Shown here piece after piece: positions 1 to 9,798 of a DNA stretch of 64,000 nucleotides. The position numbers and the translations under genes were made by a program. The notes beneath the pieces were generated by a model. That model saw only the letters and a list, made by a program, of their open reading frames with translations, was not told the DNA's origin and made no database searches. Numbering within the stretch: position 1 is the stretch's first letter; the number at the start of each line of letters is the position of its first letter. This DNA comes from Woeseiaceae bacterium (GTDB lineage Bacteria > Pseudomonadota > Gammaproteobacteria > Steroidobacterales > Woeseiaceae), in NCBI GenBank assembly GCA_021773115.1, contig JAJFKS010000032.1, positions 62,001 to 126,000 of the forward strand. Reading direction: 5' to 3'.

Positions 1-798
1 ATACAAATGAACAGCGGGATGGTCGTCGACAAGAATCTGCAGCTTGCCGATCAATTGTTGGCAGACGCGGCCGCTGACGGCTGTGTGCTGGCCGTTCTAC
101 CCGAAAATTTCGCGCTGATGGGTAAGCGGGGCCGAGACAAGGTAAACGTCGCAGAGCAGCCCGGTGAGGGCCCGATACAGGACTTCTTGTCCGGGGCTGC
201 AAGTCGTCATGGTCTGTGGATTGTGGCCGGCAGTGTGCCGTTCGTGTCACCGGCAATTGCAGAGGGTCGTGTTTTCGGAGCCTGCCCGGTTTACGACGCG
301 AAGGGCAAGGCCCAGGCGATTTATCGAAAAATCCACCTGTTCGATGTCGACCTTAGCGATAATCAGGAATCTTATCGCGAGTCGCACTCAATGTTCCCGG
401 GTGACGAGGTCGTTAGCGTCGACACTCCCTGCGGCCGAATCGGGCTGACGATTTGCTACGACTTACGCTTTCCCGAATTGTTTCGCCAACTGGTTGACGC
501 GGGCGCGACCGTATTCACGGTTCCCGCTGCATTCACGGTGACGACCGGCAAGGCACACTGGCACACACTATTGCGCGCACGTGCGATCGAAAATCTGGCG
601 TATGTGATCGCACCCGGGCAAACTGGAGACCATCCAGACGGTCGCTCCACTTACGGCCACTCACTCATCGTTGATCCCTGGGGTCAGATTCTTGCCGAAG
701 CGAGCGCGGGCAATTGCCATATCGCTGCGGACATCGACCCGGCCCGGATAAACAAATTGCGCCGCGAGTTTCCGGTGCTCGCGAACCGACGACTATGA
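1..798 (+). CDS. Carbon-nitrogen hydrolase, nitrilase superfamily (5' end outside window)
   Basis: Amidase of the Nit/YbeM type; the closest described role in the family is hydrolysis of deaminated glutathione, which is inference here. The reading frame is already open at base 1 (Ile-Gln before Met-Asn-Ser-Gly), and relatives begin a few residues earlier, so only the very N-terminus is missing. The catalytic triad is visible: Glu in LPENFAL, Lys in YRKIHLFD and Cys in ICYDLRFPE. The stop codon overlaps the tldD start as ATGA, so the two genes are translationally coupled. The nit-tldD pairing is common in gammaproteobacteria. Confidence 0.9.
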   Translation: MQMNSGMVVDKNLQLADQLLADAAADGCVLAVLPENFALMGKRGRDKVNVAEQPGEGPIQDFLSGAASRHGLWIVAGSVPFVSPAIAEGRVFGACPVYDAKGKAQAIYRKIHLFDVDLSDNQESYRESHSMFPGDEVVSVDTPCGRIGLTICYDLRFPELFRQLVDAGATVFTVPAAFTVTTGKAHWHTLLRARAIENLAYVIAPGQTGDHPDGRSTYGHSLIVDPWGQILAEASAGNCHIAADIDPARINKLRREFPVLANRRL

Positions 799-2237
799 AC
801 GAAAATTCTATTGATACTCTGATGTCACGCATGCTCGAACCTGCAGGCCTCGACGAACGGCATCTCAATGCGACTTTGGGCAGCATGATGAAAGGCGGCG
901 TGGACTACGCCGATCTCTATTTCCAGGTGAGTCGCCAGGAAAGCTGGACGTTGGAAGACGGCATTATTCGGGAAGGCAGTTTCAGCCTCGACCAGGGTGT
1001 TGGTGTTCGCGCGACCAGCGGCGAAAAGACAGGCTTCGCGTATTCCGACGAACTCATTATGCCGGCGCTCGAACAGGCAGCGGGCGCAGCAAGGGCCATT
1101 GCGCGTCAGGGGCAGGACCTGAAGGTACAGGCCTGGAAGCGTCGCGATGTGGTGGCGCTGTATCCCAGTGACGATCCGACCACGAGCATCGATGATCAGC
1201 AGAAAACAAGCATGCTCAGCGAAATCGATGCCGCAACGCGTGCCATGGACAAGCGTGTCGAGCAGGTGATTATTAGTCTTGCCAGCAGTCAGGACCTGAT
1301 TCTGGTGGCCGCGTCGGACGGCACAATGGCGGCAGACATACGGCCGTTGATACGCCTGAACGTCAGCGTCATTCTTGAGCAGGATGGACGGCGTGAGCAG
1401 GGCTATGCGGGCGGTGGCGCGCGTGCCGGCTTGAATTATTTTCTCGACGGCGACAGCCCGATGGAGTTCGCCCAGGAAGCGGTGCGGCAGGCAATTGTGC
1501 AGCTGGAGGCGATCGCAGCGCCTGCCGGAACAATGCCGATTGTGCTCGGACCCGGCTGGCCGGGCATCCTGTTGCATGAAGCGGTCGGGCACGGCCTGGA
1601 AGGCGATTTCAATCGCAAAGGCACGTCCGCGTTCAGTGGCAAAGTGGGGCAAAAAGTTGCGTCGTCGCTCTGCACGATTGTTGACGACGGCACGCTCGCC
1701 AATCGGCGTGGCTCGCTGGCGGTCGATGATGAAGGCACGCCGGGCCAGAATACAGTGCTGCTTGAAAACGGCATCCTGAAAGGCTATATGCAGGACAAAC
1801 TCAACGCGCGCCTGATGGGCGTTGCGGCGACCGGCAATGGTCGTCGGGAATCTTTCGCACACGTACCGATGCCACGCATGACCAATACCTACATGCTTGC
1901 GGGTCCACACGATCCGGAAGAAATCATTGCCTCGGTCGACAAGGGCATTTACGCACCAAATTTCGGTGGCGGGCAGGTGGATATCACGTCCGGAAAATTT
2001 GTATTTTCAGCCAGTGAGGCCTACCTGATTGAAAAGGGCAAGATCACCGCGCCGGTCAAGGGTGCGATGTTGATTGGTGACGGTCCGGAAGCACTTAACA
2101 GGATTTCGATGGTTGGTAATGATCTGCAACTCGACTCCGGCGTTGGCACCTGCGGCAAAGAAGGTCAATCGGTTCCGGTTGGTGTTGGGCAGCCAACATT
2201 GAAGATTGATGAGATCACTGTCGGTGGCACCGGCTAG
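795..2237 (+). CDS. tldD: Metalloprotease subunit TldD
   Basis: TldD, 480 residues, the zinc-binding half of the TldD/TldE (PmbA) heterodimeric peptidase that trims peptides such as microcin B17 precursor and CcdA. The metal motif [12 protein letters not shown] matches the family HExxxH signature. The ATG at 795 overlaps the upstream stop and gives the usual N-terminus (MNENSIDTL); an in-frame extension upstream lies inside the preceding gene and is rejected. The partner pmbA lies at 6122-7468. About 120 bases without a gene follow. Confidence 0.95.
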   Translation: MNENSIDTLMSRMLEPAGLDERHLNATLGSMMKGGVDYADLYFQVSRQESWTLEDGIIREGSFSLDQGVGVRATSGEKTGFAYSDELIMPALEQAAGAARAIARQGQDLKVQAWKRRDVVALYPSDDPTTSIDDQQKTSMLSEIDAATRAMDKRVEQVIISLASSQDLILVAASDGTMAADIRPLIRLNVSVILEQDGRREQGYAGGGARAGLNYFLDGDSPMEFAQEAVRQAIVQLEAIAAPAGTMPIVLGPGWPGILLHEAVGHGLEGDFNRKGTSAFSGKVGQKVASSLCTIVDDGTLANRRGSLAVDDEGTPGQNTVLLENGILKGYMQDKLNARLMGVAATGNGRRESFAHVPMPRMTNTYMLAGPHDPEEIIASVDKGIYAPNFGGGQVDITSGKFVFSASEAYLIEKGKITAPVKGAMLIGDGPEALNRISMVGNDLQLDSGVGTCGKEGQSVPVGVGQPTLKIDEITVGGTG

Positions 2238-2286
2238 GCAAAAGGCTTTTACATAAGCCCAAAACCACGCGATTCACAGCGCACAA

Positions 2287-2302
2287 TGTGAGACAGCTCA
2301 CT
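2287..2302 (+). promoter_or_regulatory. Candidate CRP binding site
   Basis: TGTGA-N6-TCACT, nine of ten conserved bases of the E. coli CRP consensus, lies 55 bases before the small gene at 2357. A Crp/Vfr homologue is encoded at 11412-12068. The site is inferred from sequence only, and its position relative to a promoter is not resolved. Confidence 0.4.
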
Positions 2303-2356
2303 TCATTCGACATAGTGCTGCGCTACCTTCTGTTTATCTCAAGGAGGCAGATACGC

Positions 2357-2527
2357 ATGGCATTCGAAAATACAATAACTGAGCAGGACATGGACGCTAA
2401 GTCGCAGCAATTCGTGCAGGGGCTGCGCGCAGACCATGGCGATATGGAGCCAGATCTTTCGGTTGACGGCCTTTCAGAGTCAATACTTTCCCGCATTATG
2501 GGGCTGTTTGGCGGCACCAAGGGCTAA
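2357..2527 (+). CDS. Small hypothetical protein, 56 residues
   Basis: I do not recognise this protein. It is acidic and soluble, runs MAFENTITEQD... to the C-terminus SRIMGLFGGTKG, and has no membrane segment. The start is chosen because a near-perfect Shine-Dalgarno AAGGAGG at 2341-2347 lies 9 bases upstream. A longer frame opening at 2288 has no such site. It sits alone between tldD and a small membrane protein, behind a candidate CRP site. The strong ribosome binding site argues for real expression. Confidence 0.6.
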   Translation: MAFENTITEQDMDAKSQQFVQGLRADHGDMEPDLSVDGLSESILSRIMGLFGGTKG

Positions 2528-2605
2528 GAAAAACGCACGACCCTCTTTACAAGTGCTCCCCGCTATGGAGAATGAATTGGCCTCGGGGAAACGTATTGCG
2601 TTGTT

Positions 2606-2824
2606 ATGTGGGTTTCAAAGCCAATCTACGAATGTCTGCCCTACTTTTACCTGCTGGTAGGAGCGCTCAGTCTGGGCGCCTCAATGTATGTCAATCACTG
2701 GCACTGGCCAACGATCTGCTTTGCCGTGGGTCTTATTTGCCTGGTGGCCGGGATGGTGGTGTTTCTGAAGCGGCGCGATTACCGCGTTAACGATCGACGC
2801 ACGGGCCAGCGCCAGGACTACTAA
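2606..2824 (+). CDS. Small inner-membrane protein, 72 residues
   Basis: Two hydrophobic segments (about residues 11-28 and 35-54) are followed by a basic, polar tail (KRRDYRVNDRRTGQRQDY), so the C-terminus is probably cytoplasmic. No family is recognised. The gene ends 26 bases before the convergent ExeA-like gene. The pattern of hydrophobic helices and a charged tail makes a real gene likely. Its start has no strong ribosome binding site. Confidence 0.6.
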   Translation: MWVSKPIYECLPYFYLLVGALSLGASMYVNHWHWPTICFAVGLICLVAGMVVFLKRRDYRVNDRRTGQRQDY

Positions 2825-2850
2825 GTCTCGATGAGATCCTGAGACTGGTT

Positions 2851-4122
2851 TCAAGCCTGGGTTCCGTTGGCCGCCGAATCTGCTGCATCGGCCGAATTCC
2901 CCGAATCCCCATCATCTTCAGCCTTGTGCAAGTTCTGAATCGATGCCTCGCGCAGGTCGGTATAAATAAGTTCGTGTACGCCGAGTGAAACTTTGTCACC
3001 GTCGCGAAGACGATACTTTTTTACCTGTTTCTCGCCCAGAAAGACTCCATTGGTGCTGTTCAGGTCTTCGATCACGCAACCCGACTCGTCGCTGACGAGC
3101 TGTGCGTGGTGGCGGCTGACAAACTTGCTCTGAATGTATATCTCGTTATCCGGTGAGCGTCCGACAATGACTCGGCCCAGCGGGAATGTCAGCTCAGCGA
3201 CCGTCTCATCGTCAGTGCGAACCTCGATGCGTGTGACATGATTCTCCGCTTTCGGGTTGCGGTCCATTTCCAGTTGTCGCAACTGGTCGTACACACCAGT
3301 ATTGCTTTCGTGTTCTTTCCAGTTCAGTTCTTCCGCTGCAGAAAGGATATCGATACCTTCGACAAGCATTTTTTCGTCCGCAAATGCACACAGCAATGCG
3401 GTGTCGCAGAGTGTATTGATCAAACGCGGCACGCCACCTGAAAAACGGTACACAACATCGAAACTGTCGTCAGCGAAAAGGTCCGCATTAGTTCGCCCAG
3501 CGACGGCAAGGCGTCGCTCGATGTAGTCACGCATTTCGCGGCGGTCAAGCGGGCCAATATGAAAGCGCAGGCGAACTCGCTGCACCAGTTGTTTGAGGCT
3601 TGCTGACTCCAGTGTGTCCTTGAGTTCCGGCTGACCAGCCAGAATGATTCGCAGCACTTTTTCCTTATGGGTTTCGATGCCGGAAATCATGCGCACTTCT
3701 TCGAGAACTTTCTTCGACAAGTTCTGCGCCTCATCGATAATCAATACGACTTTCTTGCCGTTCGAGTATTGCTCGATCAGAAACATGTTGAGCATGTCGA
3801 GCAATTCGACTTTGCGTTTGTTAAACGGCTTGAAGCCAAATTCCGTTAGTACCGCCTGCAGGAACTCGGTTGGCGTCAATTGTGTTTGTGAGACCACGGC
3901 GGAGACCACATCGTCTTCGAGCTCGCTGAGGAAAGATTGTAACAGCGTGGTTTTCCCCGAGCCGATTTCACCGGTAATGACGACGAAACCGTCCGCAAGC
4001 CAAATGGTGGACTCCATATAAGCCTTGGCGCGCGCGTGCTGCTTGCTCCAATACAGGAAGTCCGGATCTGGCGTCAGCCGAAAGGGCTGTTCAGTTAAGT
4101 TGAAGTGTTTGAGATACGACAT
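2851..4122 (-). CDS. ExeA-type AAA ATPase with C-terminal FHA domain
   Basis: Cytoplasmic ATPase of the ExeA/GspA family, which in type II secretion helps assemble or remodel cell-envelope complexes. The N-terminus (MSYLKHFNLTEQPFRLTPDPDF) is typical of the family and fixes the start at 4122; a TTG frame extends ten codons further. Walker A is TGEIGSGKTT (about residue 60) and Walker B is VVLIIDEAQNL. Residues about 310-395 form a forkhead-associated domain (GRSPDNEIYI, SRHHAQL, LNSTNGVFL), which binds phosphothreonine. The last 20 residues are acidic and Ala-rich. No secretion genes are nearby, so the partner is unknown. Confidence 0.88.
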   Translation of the reverse strand: MSYLKHFNLTEQPFRLTPDPDFLYWSKQHARAKAYMESTIWLADGFVVITGEIGSGKTTLLQSFLSELEDDVVSAVVSQTQLTPTEFLQAVLTEFGFKPFNKRKVELLDMLNMFLIEQYSNGKKVVLIIDEAQNLSKKVLEEVRMISGIETHKEKVLRIILAGQPELKDTLESASLKQLVQRVRLRFHIGPLDRREMRDYIERRLAVAGRTNADLFADDSFDVVYRFSGGVPRLINTLCDTALLCAFADEKMLVEGIDILSAAEELNWKEHESNTGVYDQLRQLEMDRNPKAENHVTRIEVRTDDETVAELTFPLGRVIVGRSPDNEIYIQSKFVSRHHAQLVSDESGCVIEDLNSTNGVFLGEKQVKKYRLRDGDKVSLGVHELIYTDLREASIQNLHKAEDDGDSGNSADAADSAANGTQA

Positions 4123-4160
4123 TGCAGGCACTGAGTTTACCTGCTTTTTCAATGCTCCGG

Positions 4161-5267
4161 CTATGCCACGTTCTCAGGGCCTGAGGTCGACTGTGTCACA
4201 TTTTTGTCAATTTTCTCGACAAGCGCGTCGCATTCAGCCGCGTTGTCGGCAAGTACTGTGATGTGGCCGAGCTTGCGTCCCGGCCGCGCCAGCTTGCCAT
4301 AATCGTGCAATTTTCCATGGTTTGCACCGCGCAGCGAGTCGGGGATTTCGCCGATCAGGTTCACCATGCCGGCGTGACCGAGGCTGGCGGTCGATCCCAG
4401 CGGCATGTCCAGAATTGCGCGCAGGTGGTTTTCAAACTGACTGGTCGCCGAGCCTTCGATCGTCCAGTGGCCGGAGTTGTGCACGCGCGGCGCAAATTCA
4501 TTGGCCAGCACGCGATCACCGACGACAAATAATTCCAGTGCCAGCACGCCGACGTAGTTGAGTTCGCCGAGCAGGCGATGCACATAGTCCGACGCCGTTG
4601 CAGATAACGACGGTGCATCCAGCGGCGATCGGGAGGTGCGGAGAATACCGTCAATATGAACATTTCGGCTGATCGGGTAGATGGCAATTTCGCCGCGAAT
4701 GCTGCGTACGCCGATACAGGAAACCTCGTAGTCAAAGGCAATCCACTGCTCGGCGACTAAAGGCCGGTCGCCCAGGGCGTCCCATGCGGCGTCGAGATCA
4801 TCCGCATGCCTGAGAACAAACTGCCCCTTGCCGTCATAACCCAGCCGCCGGGTCTTGATCACCACGGGCAGACCCAGTTTTTCAACGGCTGTATCCAGGT
4901 CGATACGTGAATTGACGGCAAGGTAAGGTGCGAGCGGAATGTCCAGCGAATCGAACAGTTGTTTCTCGTGCAGCCGGTCCTGCGAAAACCACAGTGCTGA
5001 TGCGGGCGGATAAACTGGCGCGAGGCCATCAATGTGCTGCAGCGCGTCAACCGGTACGTTTTCAAACTCGTAGCTAATAACGTCGCAGGTTTCTGCGAGT
5101 GCTATCAGGGCGACAGGGTCGTCAAAAGCACTCTGGATTACCTTGCCGCAAACCGCGGCGGGCGGCTTCGATGAGGGATCAACATAGCGCATCTCGATGC
5201 CCAGCTTGCGGGCGGCAAAGCCAAGCATCTGACCCAATTGTCCGGCCCCGATAATACCGACGCGCAT
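4161..5267 (-). CDS. purK: N5-carboxyaminoimidazole ribonucleotide synthase PurK
   Basis: ATP-grasp enzyme of de novo purine synthesis that carboxylates AIR with bicarbonate to give N5-CAIR. 368 residues. The N-terminus MRVGIIGAGQLGQMLGF is the family signature and sets the start at 5267; the open frame continues upstream into purE but that part is not PurK. ATP-grasp features include VIKTRRLGYDGKGQ and NEFAPRVHNSGHWTIEG. It lies 4 bases downstream of purE on the same strand, forming a purE-purK operon. Confidence 0.96.
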   Translation of the reverse strand: MRVGIIGAGQLGQMLGFAARKLGIEMRYVDPSSKPPAAVCGKVIQSAFDDPVALIALAETCDVISYEFENVPVDALQHIDGLAPVYPPASALWFSQDRLHEKQLFDSLDIPLAPYLAVNSRIDLDTAVEKLGLPVVIKTRRLGYDGKGQFVLRHADDLDAAWDALGDRPLVAEQWIAFDYEVSCIGVRSIRGEIAIYPISRNVHIDGILRTSRSPLDAPSLSATASDYVHRLLGELNYVGVLALELFVVGDRVLANEFAPRVHNSGHWTIEGSATSQFENHLRAILDMPLGSTASLGHAGMVNLIGEIPDSLRGANHGKLHDYGKLARPGRKLGHITVLADNAAECDALVEKIDKNVTQSTSGPENVA

Positions 5268-5271
5268 CGTT

Positions 5272-5760
5272 TTATCTTGCAGGGTCGCTGTCGGCCAGAA
5301 CCCTGTCAGTCTGGTTCTTACGATAGGCGTCGAGTGCCTTGGCGACCGCTTTGTCAGAGTTGGCGAGGATGGATGCGGCGAGCAGCGCCGCGTTGACGGC
5401 GCCGGCACGACCAATTGCCATGCAGCCGACCGGGACTCCAGCAGGCATTTGTGCAATTGACAACAATGAATCCATGCCGCGAAGCGCCCTGGACCGCACT
5501 GGAACGCCGAGGACCGGCAGCCGCGTTTTGGATGCCGCCATTCCGGGCAGGTGTGCCGCACCGCCGGCGCCAGCAATAATGACCTTCAAGCCGCGTTCGA
5601 CGGCACTGCCTGCATAATCGAACAGCAGGTCCGGTGTGCGATGCGCAGACACAACTTTAACTTCGAAGCTCACGCCGAGACTTTCGAGCGTGTCAGAAGC
5701 GTGTTGCATCGTCTCCCAGTCGGAGCGCGAGCCCATGATAATGCCGACATCAATATTCAT
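5272..5760 (-). CDS. purE: N5-CAIR mutase PurE
   Basis: Small purine enzyme converting N5-CAIR to CAIR, the step after PurK. About 162 residues. [13 protein letters not shown] near the N-terminus and SAHRTPD with [11 protein letters not shown] are the substrate-binding motifs of class I PurE. I take the ATG at 5760; a TTG two codons upstream is also possible. The gene is first in the purE-purK pair and follows the short DUF615 gene by 26 bases. Confidence 0.96.
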   Translation of the reverse strand: MNIDVGIIMGSRSDWETMQHASDTLESLGVSFEVKVVSAHRTPDLLFDYAGSAVERGLKVIIAGAGGAAHLPGMAASKTRLPVLGVPVRSRALRGMDSLLSIAQMPAGVPVGCMAIGRAGAVNAALLAASILANSDKAVAKALDAYRKNQTDRVLADSDPAR

Positions 5761-5786
5761 CGGCAAAGTCTACCACTTCAAATGCT

Positions 5787-6047
5787 TTAGCGGCGGAGCT
5801 TTGCCAGTTCCGATAACAGAGGTTCGGGATCGATATGGCGCATCAGTTTGCCGATGTATTGCTTCTGGCGCCGCAGTGCGCCGTGCGCTTTAATGCCGCG
5901 CGCTTCGATGATCGCTTCGAGAAGACTGTCCTCCAGTGGCAAGCCCTCGAGTTCGCTTTGCTTGAGCGTAATCAGTTCCTCACCGAGCTTTTGCAGTGCC
6001 AGGTACTCGCGTTTTTTCGCGCTTTTGCTGGGCTTTAATTCTGTCAC
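5787..6047 (-). CDS. Half-length DUF615 (YjgA/DarP) family protein
   Basis: Relative of E. coli DarP (YjgA), a 50S ribosome-assembly factor of about 180 residues. This frame has only 86 residues: it matches the N-terminal helical half (KREYLALQKLGEEL, PLEDSLLEAI, RRQKQYIGKLMR) and stops naturally after LSELAKLRR. The C-terminal half, which holds a second helical bundle, is absent, and purE begins 26 bases later. It diverges from pmbA, as expected for yjgA. Whether the short form is functional is unknown; it could be a truncated remnant. Confidence 0.75.
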   Translation of the reverse strand: MTELKPSKSAKKREYLALQKLGEELITLKQSELEGLPLEDSLLEAIIEARGIKAHGALRRQKQYIGKLMRHIDPEPLLSELAKLRR

Positions 6048-6121
6048 TGGTTACAGTACTCCACGCGGTCACTCAAACGATCAGCGGCGCGAGTCTAACA
6101 CGCACAAGGATTGTTCCAACA

Positions 6122-7468
6122 ATGGCGGATATTGCAAAACGTGAAACGCTTGGCAGAGCTGAGCTCGAGGGCCTTGTCGGGCTGGCGCTCGACGAGGCGA
6201 AACGTCTTGGTGTTGACCAGGCGGAAGTCGCGGCAAGCCAGGATATCGGGCTGTCCGCTACTGCTCGTTTGGGCGACATCGAGAACCTGGAATTTACCAA
6301 CGACCGTGGCATTGGAATCACGGTCTATAAGGATTCCTGCAAAGGCAACGCGAGTACCTCGGATATTACGCCAGCGGCAATTCGCGAAGCCGTCGCGAAG
6401 GCCTGTTCATTCGCGACGTTGACCGCGAAAGATACTTACTCGGGTCTGGCCGATGCCGACCGCATGGCGACCACACTCTTTGATCTCGACCTGGATCACC
6501 CCTGGGAACTTGACGTGAATGATGCGATTGCCCTGGCGATCGAAACCGAGCAGGCGGCGATGTCACACGACAAGCGCATCAGCAATTCCGAAGGCGGTTC
6601 TGTTTCCACGAATCGTGGATCCCGTGCGTACGGCAACACGCACGGCTTTATTGGCAGCCATACCCGGACCAGCCACAGCATGACGTGTGTGGTGCTCGCA
6701 GAAGCCAATGGTGCGATGGAGCGCGATTATCATTACACGTCGTCCCGCGTGCCCACGCAGCTCGAAGACGCGGTTTCGGTGGGCGTTCGAGCTGCCGAAA
6801 AAACAGTCGCGCGACTGAATGCCCGAAAAATCAAGACAACGACAGCACCGGTACTGTTCATTCCCGAGTTGGCGCGAAGCTTTATTGGCCACGCTATTGG
6901 TGCAATATCCGGTGGCGCCCAGTATCGGCGTTCATCGTTCCTGCTTGATGCCGCTGGTCAACAAGTGTTTCCCGATTTTATCGACGTTCAGGAGCGTCCA
7001 CATATCCCGCAGGGAATGGCCAGTCGGGCTTTTGACGGCGAAGGTGTTGCCACTTACGATCGGGATATTTTCAAAGATGGCATCTTGCAGGGCTATTTGC
7101 TCAGCAGCTACTCAGCCCGACGGCTCGGCCTCGAATCGACGGCCAATGCAGGCGGCGCGCAGAACCTGATCGTACCGGGTCGGGAAACTGACCTTGCCGG
7201 CCTGATCAGAGAAATGGGAACCGGTTTCCTCGTTGAGGAATTGATCGGGCAGGGCGTGAACGCAGTCACCGGCGACTACTCACGTGGTGCGGTCGGTCAC
7301 TGGGTTGAGAACGGTGAAATCCAGTACGCCGTGCATGAGGTCACTATCGCCGGAAACCTGAAAGAACTGTACCCGCGTATTGCAGCGATCGGCAACGATC
7401 AGGATTTACGCAGCAGCATGCTTGTCGGGTCCTTGCTCGTTGAAGAAATGACGATCGCCGGCGCCTGA
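6122..7468 (+). CDS. pmbA: Metalloprotease subunit PmbA (TldE)
   Basis: 448-residue partner of TldD in the TldD/TldE peptidase; this subunit lacks the HExxxH metal site and shapes the active cleft. The start MADIAKRETLGRAELEG at 6122 gives the normal family length; the frame runs further upstream but that stretch is not conserved-looking. Conserved blocks include VLFIPELARSFIGHAIGAISGG and SYSARRLGLEST. It is transcribed divergently from the DUF615 gene across about 75 bases. Confidence 0.94.
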   Translation: MADIAKRETLGRAELEGLVGLALDEAKRLGVDQAEVAASQDIGLSATARLGDIENLEFTNDRGIGITVYKDSCKGNASTSDITPAAIREAVAKACSFATLTAKDTYSGLADADRMATTLFDLDLDHPWELDVNDAIALAIETEQAAMSHDKRISNSEGGSVSTNRGSRAYGNTHGFIGSHTRTSHSMTCVVLAEANGAMERDYHYTSSRVPTQLEDAVSVGVRAAEKTVARLNARKIKTTTAPVLFIPELARSFIGHAIGAISGGAQYRRSSFLLDAAGQQVFPDFIDVQERPHIPQGMASRAFDGEGVATYDRDIFKDGILQGYLLSSYSARRLGLESTANAGGAQNLIVPGRETDLAGLIREMGTGFLVEELIGQGVNAVTGDYSRGAVGHWVENGEIQYAVHEVTIAGNLKELYPRIAAIGNDQDLRSSMLVGSLLVEEMTIAGA

Positions 7469-7479
7469 ACGCCGCGCGC

Positions 7480-8793
7480 CTAATTGTCAGTTTCGTCCAG
7501 CAACTCCGACAGCGTTTTCTTCCCGACCGAGTCCGCGACTGCATCGTCGAGGCGCTTGCCTATTGATTCAATCGGGCTGTCCCATCGCGGACTGCGATGC
7601 GACCCGGTTTCACCTTCCTGTCGAACGACATCCAGGATTTCGTCGAGCGTGATGCGCGCCATCTCGCGTGCCGGCAGTAACTCTTCGCGTTCGTTACTCG
7701 TAATAATTCCGGCGGCTTCGAGTCCGGCCGTGATTGGTGCAAGTGTGATTGACGGAATTCTGAGCGCGCGACTGAGGCCTTCGAGATTGATGCCCAGTAC
7801 CGGTGTGCGAAATTCCTTGCCGACCAGGAACATGATGTTCAATGCGATTCGTTCACGCATCGCATTTGACAGGCGTGGTTCGCGGCGACCGATTCGCAGG
7901 TACGCCGGGTTCTGAAAATAGAAGGCGATCTGCGCACCGATCAAAAGAATCAGCCAGTTGAGGTACAGCCAGATCAGCGTTGTAATCGCAATGGCGAAGC
8001 TCGCGTAGACGGCTTGTGTGCGAGCCGAGTTGGCCAGGAATGCCGCGACGACGATACTGAGCGTTGCCCACATGATGCCACCGGCGAGTCCACCCACCAG
8101 CGCAGAGCGCAGATTGACTTTGGTATTCGGCATGTACCAGTACAGAAATGTGAACATGCCGGTGATGAGAATATAGGGCGTTAAATTGCTGGTCGCTGCG
8201 AATAGCGGACCGAGCACGGCACCCTCGGTAAACCACAGGACGACGCCTTCGTTGCCGATCGCAGCGATTGCGCCGAGTGCGAGAGCAATGACCAGCGGAC
8301 CGATTAAAAGTACCAGCATGTATTCCGTCATACGCTTCGCAAAGTTGCGTGGTTTCGAGACATACCAGACGTAGTTAAACGCCTCTTCAATTTTCTGCAC
8401 CATGGTGATGGCGGTGTAGATAAAAAATGTGAGGCCGATACCACCGAGAACGCTGCCGTTAACGCTGTGCACCAGCTGCATCACTTGATCTGTGATCTCG
8501 ATGCCTTTTGTGCCGAGTGGCTCGAGGATCGTGTACAGTTTTTCTTCAAGCCGCTTGTGGACGCCGAGCCCCTTCAGGACGGAGAAGCTGAATGCAATAA
8601 GCGGCACGATGGAAAGCAGTGTCGTGTACACCAGGCTCATCGCGCGCAGTGTCAATTGACCCGAAACGATATCGCGCAATACCGCATAGGCGTTACGCAA
8701 CACACTCATGACGACCCGGCCGGGCAAACCGTATTTGCGCAGCAGATCGCTCCAGATGACCAGGTCGATCCATCTTTTCGCGAACGCAATCAT
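7480..8793 (-). CDS. YihY/BrkB-family inner-membrane protein
   Basis: 437-residue member of the UPF0761/BrkB family; the biochemical function is unknown and older tRNase BN annotations of the family are wrong. About six transmembrane segments lie between residues 45 and 310, with the family motif LVYTTLLSIVPLIAFSFSVL near residue 55. A soluble C-terminal region of about 120 residues (from GRREPRLSNAMRERIALN) resembles a winged-helix domain. It starts 4 bases after purC on the same strand, so the two are probably co-transcribed. Confidence 0.88.
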   Translation of the reverse strand: MIAFAKRWIDLVIWSDLLRKYGLPGRVVMSVLRNAYAVLRDIVSGQLTLRAMSLVYTTLLSIVPLIAFSFSVLKGLGVHKRLEEKLYTILEPLGTKGIEITDQVMQLVHSVNGSVLGGIGLTFFIYTAITMVQKIEEAFNYVWYVSKPRNFAKRMTEYMLVLLIGPLVIALALGAIAAIGNEGVVLWFTEGAVLGPLFAATSNLTPYILITGMFTFLYWYMPNTKVNLRSALVGGLAGGIMWATLSIVVAAFLANSARTQAVYASFAIAITTLIWLYLNWLILLIGAQIAFYFQNPAYLRIGRREPRLSNAMRERIALNIMFLVGKEFRTPVLGINLEGLSRALRIPSITLAPITAGLEAAGIITSNEREELLPAREMARITLDEILDVVRQEGETGSHRSPRWDSPIESIGKRLDDAVADSVGKKTLSELLDETDN

Positions 8794-8797
8794 CCGC

Positions 8798-9688
8798 TCA
8801 GTGGGTCATCCGGGTCAGCGCTTCGCGATACTTTGCAGCGGTGTGTTCGAGAATTTCAGTTGGCAATTCGGGCCCGGGTGCGGTCTTGTCCCAGTCCAGA
8901 GTGTCGAGGTAATCACGAATAAACTGTTTATCGAAACTGGGTGGACTACTGCCGACCTGGTACTGATCCACCGGCCAAAAGCGGGATGAATCCGGTGTCA
9001 AAACTTCATCAATCAGGTGCAGGCGACCTTCGTCGTCGAGGCCGAATTCAAATTTTGTATCGGCGATGATGACGCCACGTGCCAGCGCATGTTCCGACGC
9101 ACGTTCGTAAATTTGAATCGTAACATCACGCACGCGTGCCGCGAGCTTTTCGCCGACCAGTTCAACGACCTGTTCGTAACTGATATTTTCGTCATGGTCG
9201 CCGGCTTCGGCTTTACTTGCCGGTGTGAACATGGGATGCGGAAGTTTCTCGGCTTGTTGCATTCCCTTCGGCATTTCGATGCCGCAGACCTTGCCAGTGT
9301 CGACGTAATCACGCCAGCCTGAGCCGATTAAATAGCCGCGTACTACCGCTTCGATTGGCAGTGGTTTCAGACGCTTCACGACCAGTGACTGGTCGCGAAG
9401 CCGGGCGCACAACGCCTTATCTTTGACAACATCATCGATGCTCAACTCAGTGAGCTGGTTGTCGATAATGTCGTGCATCATACGAAACCAGAAAAGTGAA
9501 ATTTGCGTCAGGACTGTCCCCTTGCCGGGAATAGGATCGGGCAGAACAACGTCGTAGGCGGATAATCGGTCGGTTGTGACAATCAACAGGTGATTGTTGT
9601 CGACACTGTAGATGTCGCGAACTTTTCCTCGCCCGATCAGTGCGAGGTCGGGAATTGAGGTTTCAAACAATACGTCGCCATTGCTCAT
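8798..9688 (-). CDS. purC: SAICAR synthase PurC
   Basis: Ligates aspartate to CAIR in purine synthesis, using ATP. 296 residues, the longer (yeast ADE1-like) type. Motifs: [31 protein letters not shown] and IADTKFEFG with [13 protein letters not shown] choose the ATG at 9688 because it gives [15 protein letters not shown], a typical family start; a TTG twelve codons upstream adds non-conserved residues. Its start lies about 110 bases from the divergent djlA. Confidence 0.95.
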   Translation of the reverse strand: MSNGDVLFETSIPDLALIGRGKVRDIYSVDNNHLLIVTTDRLSAYDVVLPDPIPGKGTVLTQISLFWFRMMHDIIDNQLTELSIDDVVKDKALCARLRDQSLVVKRLKPLPIEAVVRGYLIGSGWRDYVDTGKVCGIEMPKGMQQAEKLPHPMFTPASKAEAGDHDENISYEQVVELVGEKLAARVRDVTIQIYERASEHALARGVIIADTKFEFGLDDEGRLHLIDEVLTPDSSRFWPVDQYQVGSSPPSFDKQFIRDYLDTLDWDKTAPGPELPTEILEHTAAKYREALTRMTH

Positions 9689-9798
9689 CTCCGGAATGAT
9701 CGCCGTTCCGGCCGGGGCTGGCAAGCGCGGGCAATGGGAAAGCTGGCTGACTCCGGTTAGGATTGCTTCCTTCGAATCGTGAAAGGGCGGGCTCTGGC

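Noticed and set aside
825..1910. Long open frame (361 codons) opposite tldD
   Set aside because: Antisense to a clearly conserved gene; no recognisable domain, and it exists because of codon bias in tldD.
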